A stretch of 64,000 bases of DNA. Origin: Bacillus cereus. Its GTDB lineage: Bacteria > Bacillota > Bacilli > Bacillales > Bacillaceae_G. The DNA lies in assembly GCF_025917685.1 (NCBI RefSeq), contig NZ_CP089518.1, positions 4,279,001-4,343,000 of the forward strand, written 5' to 3'. The notes below the pieces were generated by a model. It made no database searches and had not been told where the DNA came from. It saw nothing but the letters and a program-made list of their open reading frames with translations. The translations under genes were made by a program, and so were the position numbers. Below, in pieces: positions 1 to 8,887 of the stretch (position 1 is the stretch's first letter; each line of letters opens with the position of its first letter).

Positions 1-473
1 ATTCCTAACATTCCTTTTAAAAATACACCACTTAATTGCAAACATAATAGAAGCAAGAACGTCCCTGTAACGAGCGGTGTAAATAAAAATAAAATGCGCC
101 CTATAAAACCCGTTACCCCTAATCCTATTAAAATAACTCCGGAAATCATCATCCCTAATTCTAATATTTGCAACGTACTATGTAGTTGATCCTGCCCGAC
201 AGTTGCATAAGCAAGTACGGTAAATACACCAACCCAAGATCCAGCTGGCCCATCCGCAATTGGTAATCTATGCCCAATCCATCCTTGTAAAAAAGAAGAT
301 ATACCCACTACAAAAAACGTACGCTGCATTAAATAAAATACTTCTTCCGTCGTAAGATGAAATAATCCGCCAACGACAATTGGTAGTGCGATCGAATTCG
401 CTAATAAAAAAATAAACCATTGCAAGGTTCCCATAATATGATTTTGGTTATGTTGATTGTCCAAATTTTTCAT
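1..473 (-). CDS. NCS2-family uracil/xanthine-type permease (partial)
   Basis: This gene runs off the left edge; the first 157 residues are present, starting at ATG 473 with a GGAAGG ribosome site close upstream. The protein is strongly hydrophobic with several membrane segments. The stretch RLPIADGPAGSW and the preceding glutamine/glycine-rich segment resemble the first half of nucleobase:cation symporter-2 (uracil/xanthine) permeases. It would import a nucleobase-like compound across the cytoplasmic membrane. Two cytosine-deaminase-like hydrolases lie just upstream on the same strand, which fits a nucleobase or related heterocycle as substrate. The exact substrate cannot be told, and the C-terminal half is outside the window. 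Confidence 0.75.
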   Translation of the reverse strand, partial: MKNLDNQHNQNHIMGTLQWFIFLLANSIALPIVVGGLFHLTTEEVFYLMQRTFFVVGISSFLQGWIGHRLPIADGPAGSWVGVFTVLAYATVGQDQLHSTLQILELGMMISGVILIGLGVTGFIGRILFLFTPLVTGTFLLLLCLQLSGVFLKGMLG

Positions 474-512
474 CCCTTCCATACATTGCGTACAAAAATA
501 CGCTTAATACTA

Positions 513-1412
513 TTACGTAGCTTTTCGAAACAACTCTTTTTCTCCCCTCGATTTCTTCCCATATCCAAACGTTGCGATGTAAACTCCACAAACGATAAAA
601 ATAGCTCCAATTATTTGAATGGATGTTACACTTTTCTGCAATATAATATATCCAACTACCATCGTAACGAATGGTTCTAAATTTAAAAACATAGCCGCAG
701 TCGACGCCTTCGTTTTTCTCAATTGATTATTCCAAACAAGCGTACAAATTCCATGCATAAGTATTGCTGTCACAATTAGAAGCGACCAACTCTCTATAGA
801 GTATTTCAACGTTATGTGAGAAAAGGTAAAAGCAAGAAACGGTAGCATAATTAAAAAACCAAAAATTGAAGAAAAGAATGTAATAAAAAACATATCATCT
901 CTGTTCCCCAATTTCCGAATTAAAACGATAGATAAAGAAAAAGATAGCATCGTTATAAAAATCCATATTAACCCTTCTGAAAAGACGAACCTCTGCCCAA
1001 CACCAATTACAAAAAACACTCCAAAAGTAGCAATCCCTCCTCCTATTACTAACTTAGCTGTTAACGGTTCGTTTAAAATAAATACCGCTAGAATAGAAGT
1101 CATGACAGGAGTAAGCGCTAATATTAGCGCAGCTGTTGTTGGGTCTGCTGTTTGTAACCCTTCATAAAAAGACCATTGATTAATCGCGACACCTATGATC
1201 CCAATTAATAATACACTTTTCATTTCATTCTTTTCTATATATAAGTCTTTCTTACACATAATAGCGTACGCTAGAAAAAACAAATTAATAAATAGTAAGC
1301 GAAGTGTCGTTAACAACACCGGATGAAATGTATTTACTAAAATCGCACCAAATATAAAATTACTCCCCCAAACTACTACACATATAAACAGTAATATATA
1401 TGTACGTGTCAC
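513..1412 (-). CDS. EamA/DMT-superfamily transporter
   Basis: A 299-residue membrane protein with about ten hydrophobic segments in two similar halves, the pattern of the 10-TM drug/metabolite transporter (EamA) family. Segments such as EGLQTADPTTAALILALTPV and NLEPFVTMVVGYIILQKSV are typical EamA repeat sequences. The start is GTG 1412, well placed behind AAGGAGGGG. It lies 39 bp upstream of the NCS2 permease and behind a hairpin that separates it from the hydrolase genes, so it may be its own unit or read-through from them. Family members export amino acids, purines or other metabolites; the substrate is unknown here. Confidence 0.85.
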   Translation of the reverse strand: MTRTYILLFICVVVWGSNFIFGAILVNTFHPVLLTTLRLLFINLFFLAYAIMCKKDLYIEKNEMKSVLLIGIIGVAINQWSFYEGLQTADPTTAALILALTPVMTSILAVFILNEPLTAKLVIGGGIATFGVFFVIGVGQRFVFSEGLIWIFITMLSFSLSIVLIRKLGNRDDMFFITFFSSIFGFLIMLPFLAFTFSHITLKYSIESWSLLIVTAILMHGICTLVWNNQLRKTKASTAAMFLNLEPFVTMVVGYIILQKSVTSIQIIGAIFIVCGVYIATFGYGKKSRGEKELFRKAT

Positions 1413-1437
1413 CTATTCCCCTCCTTTTCTCGTAAAA

Positions 1438-1471
1438 AAGAAGGATTCCTATTCTTTCATTAGGAACCCTT
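1438..1471 (-). terminator. Intrinsic terminator after the hydrolase pair
   Basis: Arms AAGGATTCCTA (1441-1451) and TAGGAACCCTT (1461-1471) pair, and the minus strand continues into CTTCTTTTTT. It would end transcription of the two hydrolase genes before the DMT gene. Confidence 0.7.
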
Positions 1472-1505
1472 GAAAATATATATATAAATTAGGGAGATAC
1501 GTAAA

Positions 1506-2750
1506 TTAAATCAATACACCTTGAACATTTTGCAAGGAACCTGCTACTATTTTCCCATTTTTCATTACGGCTGGTCGCTTTGCTCGTCTAGCAATCGCTT
1601 CTGCTGAACAAGTAGCTTGTAAGAAGACGAAATCAGCTTTATCTCCTACTTTAGGCCAAACTTGATTTCCTTCTTGATCCAATGGCGTTTTTCCATCTGT
1701 AATATACGCTAAAGAAGAAGATAAAGACTTCTCATCAATCCAGCGATACTTTTCTGCTAAACGCCCTACTCTTTCAAAAATATCAGCATTTCCAAATGGT
1801 CCCCATGAATCAAACATACTATCGCAACCTAAAGAAACGGAAACGCTTTTTTCTGTAAGCAATGGTACTGGCGGCATATTTCTGTTAATTGGTACTGTCG
1901 TAATAATAGACATTCCTCTTTCAGCTAATAAGTCTGCCATATCTGCCCCTTCTTCTTTAGATACGTCTCCTAGGCTAAACGCATGACTGACCGCAACACG
2001 TCCGTCCCAACTAGCATCCTCTGTAAATTGAGCTAACTTTTTAATTGTATAAATACCTAAATGCCCTGCATCATGTAAATGCAAATCAACATCTGCATTT
2101 GCCTCTACAGCAATTTCCATCATATCAAAAAGTGATTTTTCAATATTATTATCTACAGTAGCTGGATCTACACCACCTACTAAAGTTGCGCCCATTTTCA
2201 TCGCTTCTCTCATAAGAGAATGTGCTTCTGTACGAAGTAAACCGTGCTGCGGGAATGCTACGATTTCATATGTAAACGCACCTTTCATATTTTCTAAAGT
2301 TTGACGTACAGATTCTAAGTTTTTAAGACCAATATACGGATCAATATTTACATGCGTTCGTATATGAGTCGAACCAGCATTTAAAATATTTCTTAGTAAC
2401 AACTCTGCTCTCTCTCCAGTTGTTTGAGCTAAAATTGGTAACTCCTGCTGTTCTAACTCTAATCTCTCAATAATATTTTTTACTGGTGTGCACGCTTCCC
2501 ACGGGCCACCAAGTTTTGTTTTATCAAGGTGAAAATGATTTTCCACAAACGACGGAAGAACAAGCAATTCTTTCGCATCTTTCGTTTCATATTCTGTTTG
2601 AAGCGGTACATCCGCAAGTACAATCTTCTCAATCTTTCCATCCTGTATGAGTAAATGATGCAAAGCTGTTTCTGTACCTGTAACTACTTCATTATTAAAC
2701 TTGTAACCTGTTTCTAATCGTACATTCGTTAACCAATACACATTTTGCAT
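1506..2750 (-). CDS. Cytosine-deaminase-like amidohydrolase, copy 1
   Basis: A 414-residue metal-dependent hydrolase of the amidohydrolase superfamily, closest in pattern to bacterial cytosine deaminase (CodA). Visible motifs in order are HFHLD (metal ligands), RTHVNID, AFPQHG (the CodA substrate glutamine region), HLHDAG (metal-binding His and the acid position), VSHAF (His) and LGCDSMFDSWGPFG (metal Asp). On my alignment the CodA catalytic Glu217 position is Asp and the second Asp of the CodA DD pair is Ser, so cytosine may not be the substrate. I chose ATG 2750 because GAGAGG sits 9 bases before it. The paralogue lies 13 bp upstream. Function is probably deamination or ring hydrolysis of a small heterocycle. 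Confidence 0.85.
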   Translation of the reverse strand: MQNVYWLTNVRLETGYKFNNEVVTGTETALHHLLIQDGKIEKIVLADVPLQTEYETKDAKELLVLPSFVENHFHLDKTKLGGPWEACTPVKNIIERLELEQQELPILAQTTGERAELLLRNILNAGSTHIRTHVNIDPYIGLKNLESVRQTLENMKGAFTYEIVAFPQHGLLRTEAHSLMREAMKMGATLVGGVDPATVDNNIEKSLFDMMEIAVEANADVDLHLHDAGHLGIYTIKKLAQFTEDASWDGRVAVSHAFSLGDVSKEEGADMADLLAERGMSIITTVPINRNMPPVPLLTEKSVSVSLGCDSMFDSWGPFGNADIFERVGRLAEKYRWIDEKSLSSSLAYITDGKTPLDQEGNQVWPKVGDKADFVFLQATCSAEAIARRAKRPAVMKNGKIVAGSLQNVQGVLI

Positions 2751-2763
2751 TTCAATCATCCTC

Positions 2764-4014
2764 TCAAACAAGATTATTTATAGCCGTTTTTTGCAAACTA
2801 CCAGCAACAACATTTCCTTTATATAAAACAGCACAGCGCTCTGTTTGTCTTGCTACTACCTCGGCTGAACATGACGCTTCTGTAAAGACGATATTTGCTT
2901 CATCCCCAATTTTTGGCCATTGACGATTTCCTTGATCATCTAATATAGATTTCCCACCCGTAATAAACTGAAGTGCTTTCCCTAAAGAGCGCTCGTCAAT
3001 CCATCTAAATCTCTCCGCTAGACAATTTGCCTTTTGCAACATATCTCCTGTTCCAAATGGAGACCAATGATCAGTTATACTATCGTTTCCTAGTGAAACT
3101 TTTACACCTTTACGATTTAATAACGGAACTGGAATTACATGTCTACTAATTGGAACTGTTGACGTTATATCAACGCCTAATGCCGCAAGTCGTTCAGCCA
3201 TTTCCTCCGCTTCTTCTACGGATACATCTCCAAGTCCAAGAGCATGACTAATTGTCACTCTTCCTTGCCACCCTGCTTCTTCTGTTAACGCAGCTAATCT
3301 CTTCATTGTAAATATTCCAAGTTGATCCGCGTCATGTAAATGAATATCAATGTCTGAATCAAACTCTACTGCAATATCTATAATTGTATTTAATGATTTT
3401 TCAATATTACCGTCTACAGTAGCTGGGTCTACTCCACCTACTAAATGAGCTCCCATACGCATAGCGTCTTTTACAAGCCCTACGGAATTACTTCGTAACA
3501 AACCGTGTTGCGGGAATGCTACAATTTTTGCTGATAACTTATCTTTATACGTTTCTAGTGCCGCAATCGTTGCTTCTAAATTCCCAAGACCAATTACAGG
3601 ATCAATATTGCAATGTGTTCGAATATTTGTCGCTCCATTTTCAAGAAGTAATTGCAACATTTTCTCCGCTCTACTCTTTGCAGTTTCTAATTGCTTCGGA
3701 AGAATAGTTTGCTCCTCATGAATACGAGTGAATATACTTTTTACTGGTGTACACGCTTTCCACGGTCCACTATAATACGTTTTATCAATATGAATATGCA
3801 TTTCTTCAAATGCTGGTAATGCCAGTAAACCATTTGCATTTACTACTTCACCATCTTGCTCCGATACAATCCCAGTTAATATCTTCGTAATCTTTCCATC
3901 TTCAATAAACAAACTACAAATTTCCGTTTCTGTACTTGTAATTCGCGATTTCTCATATACGTACCCACATTCAAGTTTCACATTCGTTAACCAATATTGT
4001 GATTTCACACTCAC
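2764..4014 (-). CDS. Cytosine-deaminase-like amidohydrolase, copy 2
   Basis: A 416-residue paralogue of the downstream gene, similar along its whole length and clearly a tandem duplication. It keeps [32 protein letters not shown] and [14 protein letters not shown], so the metal site looks intact, with the same departures from CodA at the catalytic Glu (Asp here) and after the last Asp (Ser). GTG 4014 lies 9 bases after GGGGAG and is preferred over the upstream TTG, which has no ribosome site. It is probably cotranscribed with copy 1. The two copies differ around the active site (CDSMFDSW versus NDSITDHW), so they may act on different substrates or successive steps. Confidence 0.85.
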   Translation of the reverse strand: MSVKSQYWLTNVKLECGYVYEKSRITSTETEICSLFIEDGKITKILTGIVSEQDGEVVNANGLLALPAFEEMHIHIDKTYYSGPWKACTPVKSIFTRIHEEQTILPKQLETAKSRAEKMLQLLLENGATNIRTHCNIDPVIGLGNLEATIAALETYKDKLSAKIVAFPQHGLLRSNSVGLVKDAMRMGAHLVGGVDPATVDGNIEKSLNTIIDIAVEFDSDIDIHLHDADQLGIFTMKRLAALTEEAGWQGRVTISHALGLGDVSVEEAEEMAERLAALGVDITSTVPISRHVIPVPLLNRKGVKVSLGNDSITDHWSPFGTGDMLQKANCLAERFRWIDERSLGKALQFITGGKSILDDQGNRQWPKIGDEANIVFTEASCSAEVVARQTERCAVLYKGNVVAGSLQKTAINNLV

Positions 4015-4080
4015 TTTGTCAATCTCCCCTCGCAATATGATTTTTCTACTTCACAAATGAAACAAAAATAGATAAAAATT

Positions 4081-4115
4081 TCTATCAGTGTAAAATGATG
4101 TTTTACACTGATAGA
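4081..4115 (-). terminator. Terminator after the ABC binding-protein gene
   Basis: A perfect 15-bp stem (4081-4095 with 4101-4115, loop TGATG) is followed on the minus strand by AATTTTTATC. It separates the binding-protein gene from the hydrolase genes. Confidence 0.85.
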
Positions 4116-4125
4116 ATTTCCTATT

Positions 4126-5691
4126 TTACTGTAGTTCTACACCTTCCAGTCGCAAATACCCAGATGGATCAATCCAAAATCCTTTTATATTTTTCGTGGT
4201 TGCAGCAATATGATTAATCCCTCGAATTGGTACTAATAAAGCATCTTTTAATTCAATTTCTTGTAACTGTTTATACAATTCTTTTCTCTTAGTCTCATCT
4301 TTTTCTTTTCTAGCATCTTCTATTAATTTATCTACTGCCGGATTACTATAGAAGAATTGGTTACCAGTTGCTCCGTGTGAACTAGAATGGAATAAATTAT
4401 ATTGATTATAGTCACCATCACCTGTTGCGTTTCCCCATCCTCCAACAAACATCGCATGTTCTGATTTATTCGTTGCAGCTAAAAACGCACCATATTCCAT
4501 AACTTTAATTTCTACATCAACGCCAATCCCTTTTAATTGAGATTGAATTACTTCCACTAACGCCATTCTAACTTTGCTGTCATTCGTCCAAATTGTTGTT
4601 TTAAACCCATTTGGATAACCAGCTTCTGCTAATAACTTTTTCGCAGTATTAATGTCATACTTATATCCTTTTACGTCTTTCGTATAACCGAATACTTTAG
4701 GCGTCATTACAGAGTTCACTTCAGTCCCAACATTGTTATATACTCCTTTTAAAATCCCTTTTGTTTCAATCGCATGTGCAATCGCTTGACGAACGAGCGG
4801 ATTATCAAATGGCTTTTTCTCCACATTAAATCCAATATATTCTACACCCAAACCTTCATTTTCAATTAACTCCATAGATGGTGAATTCTTCACTCGCTCT
4901 ACTTCAGTTACTGGTAAATTCTCTGCAATGTGAGCTTCACCAGTTTCAATCATTCCAATACGTGTTGCATCTTCTGGTACTACTTTGAATACAACTTCAT
5001 CAACCTTTGTTTTTTCACCCCAATAATTTTTATTCTTCTCAAGGCGAATTTCTTCACCTGGTTTCCATGACTTAAAAGTATATGGACCTGTCCCAACTGG
5101 ATGCTGGGCTAAACCTTTTCCTTTTTCATCAATTGCTTTCGGACTTAAAATACTTCCTTCATTACTTGCGAAAATAGATAAAAGAGGTGCGTATGGGTAT
5201 TTCAATACGAACTGTACTGTGTATTCATCAATTACTTTTATTTCTTGAATCATGGAATAAACAGTTGCTCGATTTGAACCTACTTTCGGGTCTAATACAC
5301 GTCCAAAGTTTTTCTTTACTGCCTCAGCATTAAATGGTGCACCATCTTGGAATGTCACTCCTTGTTGCAACTTAAATTCCCAATTTAAATCATCAATTTG
5401 TTTCCATTCCTTTGCTAACATCGGCTTAAAATCCATGTTTTTATCTCGTTGTACAAGATTTTCATACACTTTATGGTACACAACACTTGCGGAAGGGATG
5501 TTTGTAATAAAATGCGGATCTAAATTATCAGCATCTGACAGTCTAGCAATTGTTAAAACGCCGCCTTCTTTTGTCCCTTTGCTTCCTGACCCTTCATTTC
5601 CTGTCTTCGTATTAGATGAACACCCCGCTAGAAAAACTGAAAGACATAAAATTGTGATAAAACAAATCACAAGTCCCCTTTTGAATCTCAT
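4126..5691 (-). CDS. ABC transporter substrate-binding lipoprotein (SBP_bac_5, peptide/glutathione type)
   Basis: A 521-residue extracellular lipoprotein. Residues 1-23 form a lipoprotein signal with the lipobox FLAGC. The rest has the family-5 solute-binding pattern: DADNLDPH near the start, QDGAPFNAEAVKKNF, HPVGTGPYTFKSW, and FDNPLVRQAIAHAI. This family binds oligopeptides, dipeptides, nickel, glutathione or small heterocyclic compounds and delivers them to a two-permease, two-ATPase transporter. Those four genes are divergent on the other strand from 6019, an unusual arrangement because the binding protein is normally in the same operon. ATG 5691 has GGAGGGGGAAGGG upstream. The substrate may be what the neighbouring hydrolases act on, which is inference. 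Confidence 0.92.
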   Translation of the reverse strand: MRFKRGLVICFITILCLSVFLAGCSSNTKTGNEGSGSKGTKEGGVLTIARLSDADNLDPHFITNIPSASVVYHKVYENLVQRDKNMDFKPMLAKEWKQIDDLNWEFKLQQGVTFQDGAPFNAEAVKKNFGRVLDPKVGSNRATVYSMIQEIKVIDEYTVQFVLKYPYAPLLSIFASNEGSILSPKAIDEKGKGLAQHPVGTGPYTFKSWKPGEEIRLEKNKNYWGEKTKVDEVVFKVVPEDATRIGMIETGEAHIAENLPVTEVERVKNSPSMELIENEGLGVEYIGFNVEKKPFDNPLVRQAIAHAIETKGILKGVYNNVGTEVNSVMTPKVFGYTKDVKGYKYDINTAKKLLAEAGYPNGFKTTIWTNDSKVRMALVEVIQSQLKGIGVDVEIKVMEYGAFLAATNKSEHAMFVGGWGNATGDGDYNQYNLFHSSSHGATGNQFFYSNPAVDKLIEDARKEKDETKRKELYKQLQEIELKDALLVPIRGINHIAATTKNIKGFWIDPSGYLRLEGVELQ

Positions 5692-6018
5692 CGCCCTTCC
5701 CCCTCCACTTTCTTTTATCTCTACATCCTAAAGCGAAACCTTAAACCTAGCTTTCTATCCCCCTATTTTCTAATAGCAGATCATTCCACCACCCTCTCTT
5801 TTTTCAATTTTGTCTATGTATTTGTAATTATAAATAACTTTGTGGAAAAAGTTTTTAAACATCTTTACTTCTATTTGCACTTTCTTTACTATTTGAATTT
5901 TCTGATTTTTTTGAAACATCTTTACTTCTATTTGCATTTTCTTTACTTATTGTTTTAAAATCGTTGACTGGTTTTAATTTTCTGATAATTTATTCATAAA
6001 GAAAGGGAGGTATGAAAA
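5692..6018. promoter_or_regulatory. Divergent intergenic region between binding protein and ABC permease operon
   Basis: A 327-bp AT-rich region with no gene. It must hold both outward promoters. Its notable content is the pair of 34-bp direct repeats listed separately. GGGAGG at 6004-6009 is the ribosome site of the plus-strand permease. Confidence 0.7.
5857..5947 (+). repeat. Two 34-bp direct repeats, each with two TCTTTACT boxes 21 bp apart
   Basis: Positions 5857-5890 and 5914-5947 are 34-bp direct repeats that differ at one base. Each contains TCTTTACT twice, at 5862 and 5883 and again at 5919 and 5940, so the boxes in each pair are exactly 21 bp (two helical turns) apart and on the same face. 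Direct repeats with this spacing are typical of AraC-type regulators, and a YesN-like AraC response regulator is encoded at 10714-11409. The repeat and spacing are seen; the role as operator is inferred. Confidence 0.6.
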
Positions 6019-6918
6019 ATGGAAGTTCGTCTTTCTAAAGAAGAAAATACTTCTTTACAAACGATTCAAACGAAGAACACATCGAAATGGATAATTAGCT
6101 ATCGAAAACTGAAAAAAAATAAGATGGCATTTATCGGGGGTAGTATCGTTCTTTTCTATATTTTAATAGCTATATTTGCCCCATTGTTAGCACCCTATAA
6201 TCCATTTGATATTCAGTTAGTTAACAAATTACAACCACCATCTATGGAACATTGGATGGGAACAGATGATAAAGGTAGAGATATTTTAAGCCGCCTTTTA
6301 CACGGGACACGCCTTTCATTACTTGTTGGATTTTCTTCTGTATTTATAGGGGCATTGTTCGGCATTATTCTTGGTATCATTTCTGGTTATTACGGCGGAT
6401 GGTTTGACACAATTATTATGCGAATCATTGATATTATGCTAGCTTTCCCTGGTATTTTACTTGCTCTTGCCATTGTAGGCGCACTAGGACCAAGTCTTGT
6501 GAACGTAATTATCGCTATTGGCTTTTTCTCAATCCCTATGTTCGCTCGTATCGTTAGAGCTTCTACATTAACAGTAAAAAAATTAGAGTATATCGATGCT
6601 ATAAGAGCACTAGGGGCAAATGATTTTACTATTATTATGAAACACATATTCCCTAACATCTTATCACCTATTATCGTCCAAGCTACTTTACGCTTAGCTA
6701 CAGCAATTTTATCTGCAGCTGGATTATCATTTTTAGGACTTGGAGCGCAACCACCTTCACCTGAATGGGGTGCCATGTTAAGTAATGGACGCGACTTTTT
6801 ATTTACCGCACCACATATCGCAATGTTTCCTGGAATCGCAATGTCTACACTCGTAATCGGTTTAAACATGTTTGGGGACGGATTACGTGATGCACTAGAT
6901 CCTAGACTTAAAAAATAG
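6019..6918 (+). CDS. ABC transporter permease, DppC/OppC type
   Basis: A 299-residue inner-membrane permease of the peptide/nickel/glutathione transporter class. The N-terminal cytoplasmic stretch ends at a first membrane helix near residues 40-62, followed by MGTDDKGRDILSRLLHGTRLSL, a hallmark of DppC/OppC proteins, then four more helices. The EAA-type loop that contacts the ATPase is EYIDAIRALGANDFTIIMKHIFPN. It heads a plus-strand operon of four ABC genes with 15-bp gaps to the next. The gene order C then B, and the separate divergent binding protein, are unusual for this class. Confidence 0.93.
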   Translation: MEVRLSKEENTSLQTIQTKNTSKWIISYRKLKKNKMAFIGGSIVLFYILIAIFAPLLAPYNPFDIQLVNKLQPPSMEHWMGTDDKGRDILSRLLHGTRLSLLVGFSSVFIGALFGIILGIISGYYGGWFDTIIMRIIDIMLAFPGILLALAIVGALGPSLVNVIIAIGFFSIPMFARIVRASTLTVKKLEYIDAIRALGANDFTIIMKHIFPNILSPIIVQATLRLATAILSAAGLSFLGLGAQPPSPEWGAMLSNGRDFLFTAPHIAMFPGIAMSTLVIGLNMFGDGLRDALDPRLKK

Positions 6919-6933
6919 AAAGGGGCATTACAC

Positions 6934-7854
6934 ATGCTAATGTTTATATTTCGTAGAATACTACAATTAATTCCCGTTCTTTTCGGCGTTGTATTCGTTG
7001 TTTTCTTAATTATGCAAATGGTACCCGGTGATCCAGCTCTCCTTATTGCTGGTGAAGGAGCATCAAAAGAAACTGTCCAGCAAATACGTCACCAATTAGG
7101 ATTGGACAAACCTTTTATCATGCAATATTTCTCTTATATCGGAAATATATTACAAGGCGACTTTGGGGTTTCGATTCGTTCTAATCGCCCAGTGTTAGAC
7201 GAAGTATTAATTCGCCTTCCAATCACTATTGAACTCGCACTGTGTAGTATCGTCATTACAGTTGTAATTGGGATGATTGCTGGCATCATCTCTGCTACAA
7301 AGCAATATTCTTGGACAGATGTTTCTATTATGATTATCGCTTTGTTAGGTGTCTCATTACCAAGCTTTTGGTTTGGACTTATGCTTATTTTCTACTTCTC
7401 TGTCCAAATTCAAATATTCCCCGTTTCTGGTTGGGGAACTTGGATGCACATGGTTTTACCAGCACTTACACTAGGTGCATCCGGCGCAGCAATTGTAGCA
7501 CGTATGACTCGCTCAAGTATGCTTGATGTTATACGCCAAGATTATATACGAACAGCAAGAGCGAAAGGGGTAAAAGAAAGAGTCGTTATATATAAACACG
7601 CTTTGAGGAACGCATTAATTCCCGTTATTACTGTTGTTGGATTACAATTTGGTGCTCTTTTAGGCGGTACAGTTTTAGTAGAATCAGTTTTTGCTATAAA
7701 TGGACTTGGAAGATTGATTGTGGACGCCATCCGAATGAGAGACTTACCAATGTTACAAGGGGGCGTATTAATCGCCTCGGTCATCTTCGTTCTAGTCAAT
7801 CTTATTGTTGATATTTTATACCGTCATTTCAATAAACGTATTGAACTTAATTAA
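6934..7854 (+). CDS. ABC transporter permease, DppB/OppB type
   Basis: A 306-residue permease that pairs with the preceding DppC-type protein. It has the DppB start pattern RRILQLIPVLFGVVFVVFLIMQMVPGDPA, several membrane helices, and the ATPase-contacting loop DYIRTARAKGVKERVVIYKHALRN. Together they form the membrane channel of a peptide/glutathione/nickel-type importer. It starts at ATG 6934 after an AAAGGGG site and is followed 15 bp later by the first ATPase gene. Confidence 0.93.
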   Translation: MLMFIFRRILQLIPVLFGVVFVVFLIMQMVPGDPALLIAGEGASKETVQQIRHQLGLDKPFIMQYFSYIGNILQGDFGVSIRSNRPVLDEVLIRLPITIELALCSIVITVVIGMIAGIISATKQYSWTDVSIMIIALLGVSLPSFWFGLMLIFYFSVQIQIFPVSGWGTWMHMVLPALTLGASGAAIVARMTRSSMLDVIRQDYIRTARAKGVKERVVIYKHALRNALIPVITVVGLQFGALLGGTVLVESVFAINGLGRLIVDAIRMRDLPMLQGGVLIASVIFVLVNLIVDILYRHFNKRIELN

Positions 7855-7869
7855 GGGGGGTGCACAAAC

Positions 7870-8886
7870 ATGAATAAAAAGGAAGAGATATTACAAGTTA
7901 AAGATTTAAAAACACATTTCTTTACAGACGAAGGTGTAAGCAAAGCGGTTGATGGTTTAAATTTCTCTGTTTCTAAAGGAGAAACACTCGGCATCGTAGG
8001 TGAATCTGGTTGTGGGAAGAGTATCACTTCTCTATCCATTATGAGATTAATCGACCGAGAAAGCGGCAGTAAAATTGAAGGCAGCATTTTATTTAAAGGA
8101 AAAGATTTATTACAACAAAAAGAAGCTGAAATGCGCGCAATTCGTGGAAATCAAATCTCAATGATTTTCCAAGAGCCAATGACATCTTTGAATCCAGTAT
8201 ATTCTGTTGGGGAACAGATCGCAGAAGCAATTCGTATCCATCAAAAATTAAATAAAAAAGAAGCTTGGAATAAAGCCGTCGATATGTTGAAACTAGTTGG
8301 AATTCCTTCTCCTGAAAAGCGTGCAAAACAAGAGCCACATGAACTAAGCGGAGGAATGCGACAACGCATTATGATTGCAATGGCACTTGCTTGCAATCCA
8401 GATTTACTCATTGCAGATGAACCAACAACTGCTCTTGACGTAACAATTCAAGCTCAAATATTATCACTTATGAAATCACTTCAAAAACAACTCGGTATGG
8501 GGATTATCATGATCACCCATGACTTAGGAGTCGTGTCAGAAACATGCGATAGAGTCGCCGTTATGTACGCTGGAAAAATCGTCGAATATGCAGATATCGA
8601 GCATATATTTACTAGCCCAAAACATCCTTATACAATCGGACTTCTTCAATCTCTTCCAAGACTCGATACAGACCAAGAAGAATTACAAACTATTCCTGGG
8701 TCCGTACCGAGTCCATACCATATGCCGAGTGGATGTCGCTTTGCTGATAGATGCACACATGCAAAAGAACTATGTCACAATACTCTTCCAGAACTTCAAC
8801 TCACGCAAGATGGAAGCGAAGTTCGATGCTGGATGTTTACTGACCTTTGGGATAAATCATCTTCAGAAGAATTGGAGGTATTATAA
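7870..8886 (+). CDS. ABC transporter ATP-binding protein, DppD/OppD type
   Basis: A 338-residue ATPase. It has Walker A GESGCGKS, a Q-loop [12 protein letters not shown], the signature [15 protein letters not shown], Walker [13 protein letters not shown], and the switch-loop His in MITHDLGV. The C-terminal part (about residues 255-320) has the oligopeptide-ATPase extension with a cysteine cluster ([16 protein letters not shown]) that in this family can bind an iron-sulfur cluster. It acts with the next protein as the heterodimeric motor of the importer. GGGGGG precedes the ATG; the stop is 1 bp before the next start. Confidence 0.94.
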   Translation: MNKKEEILQVKDLKTHFFTDEGVSKAVDGLNFSVSKGETLGIVGESGCGKSITSLSIMRLIDRESGSKIEGSILFKGKDLLQQKEAEMRAIRGNQISMIFQEPMTSLNPVYSVGEQIAEAIRIHQKLNKKEAWNKAVDMLKLVGIPSPEKRAKQEPHELSGGMRQRIMIAMALACNPDLLIADEPTTALDVTIQAQILSLMKSLQKQLGMGIIMITHDLGVVSETCDRVAVMYAGKIVEYADIEHIFTSPKHPYTIGLLQSLPRLDTDQEELQTIPGSVPSPYHMPSGCRFADRCTHAKELCHNTLPELQLTQDGSEVRCWMFTDLWDKSSSEELEVL

Positions 8887-8887
8887 A

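Noticed and set aside
6390..6935. 181-codon minus-strand frame inside the DppC-like gene
   Set aside because: Shadow of a clearly conserved permease; no ribosome site or recognisable protein features.
8588..8887. N-terminal extension of the DppF-like ATPase
   Set aside because: It is read-through in another frame of the DppD-like gene; the real start at 8888 has TTGGAGG directly upstream.
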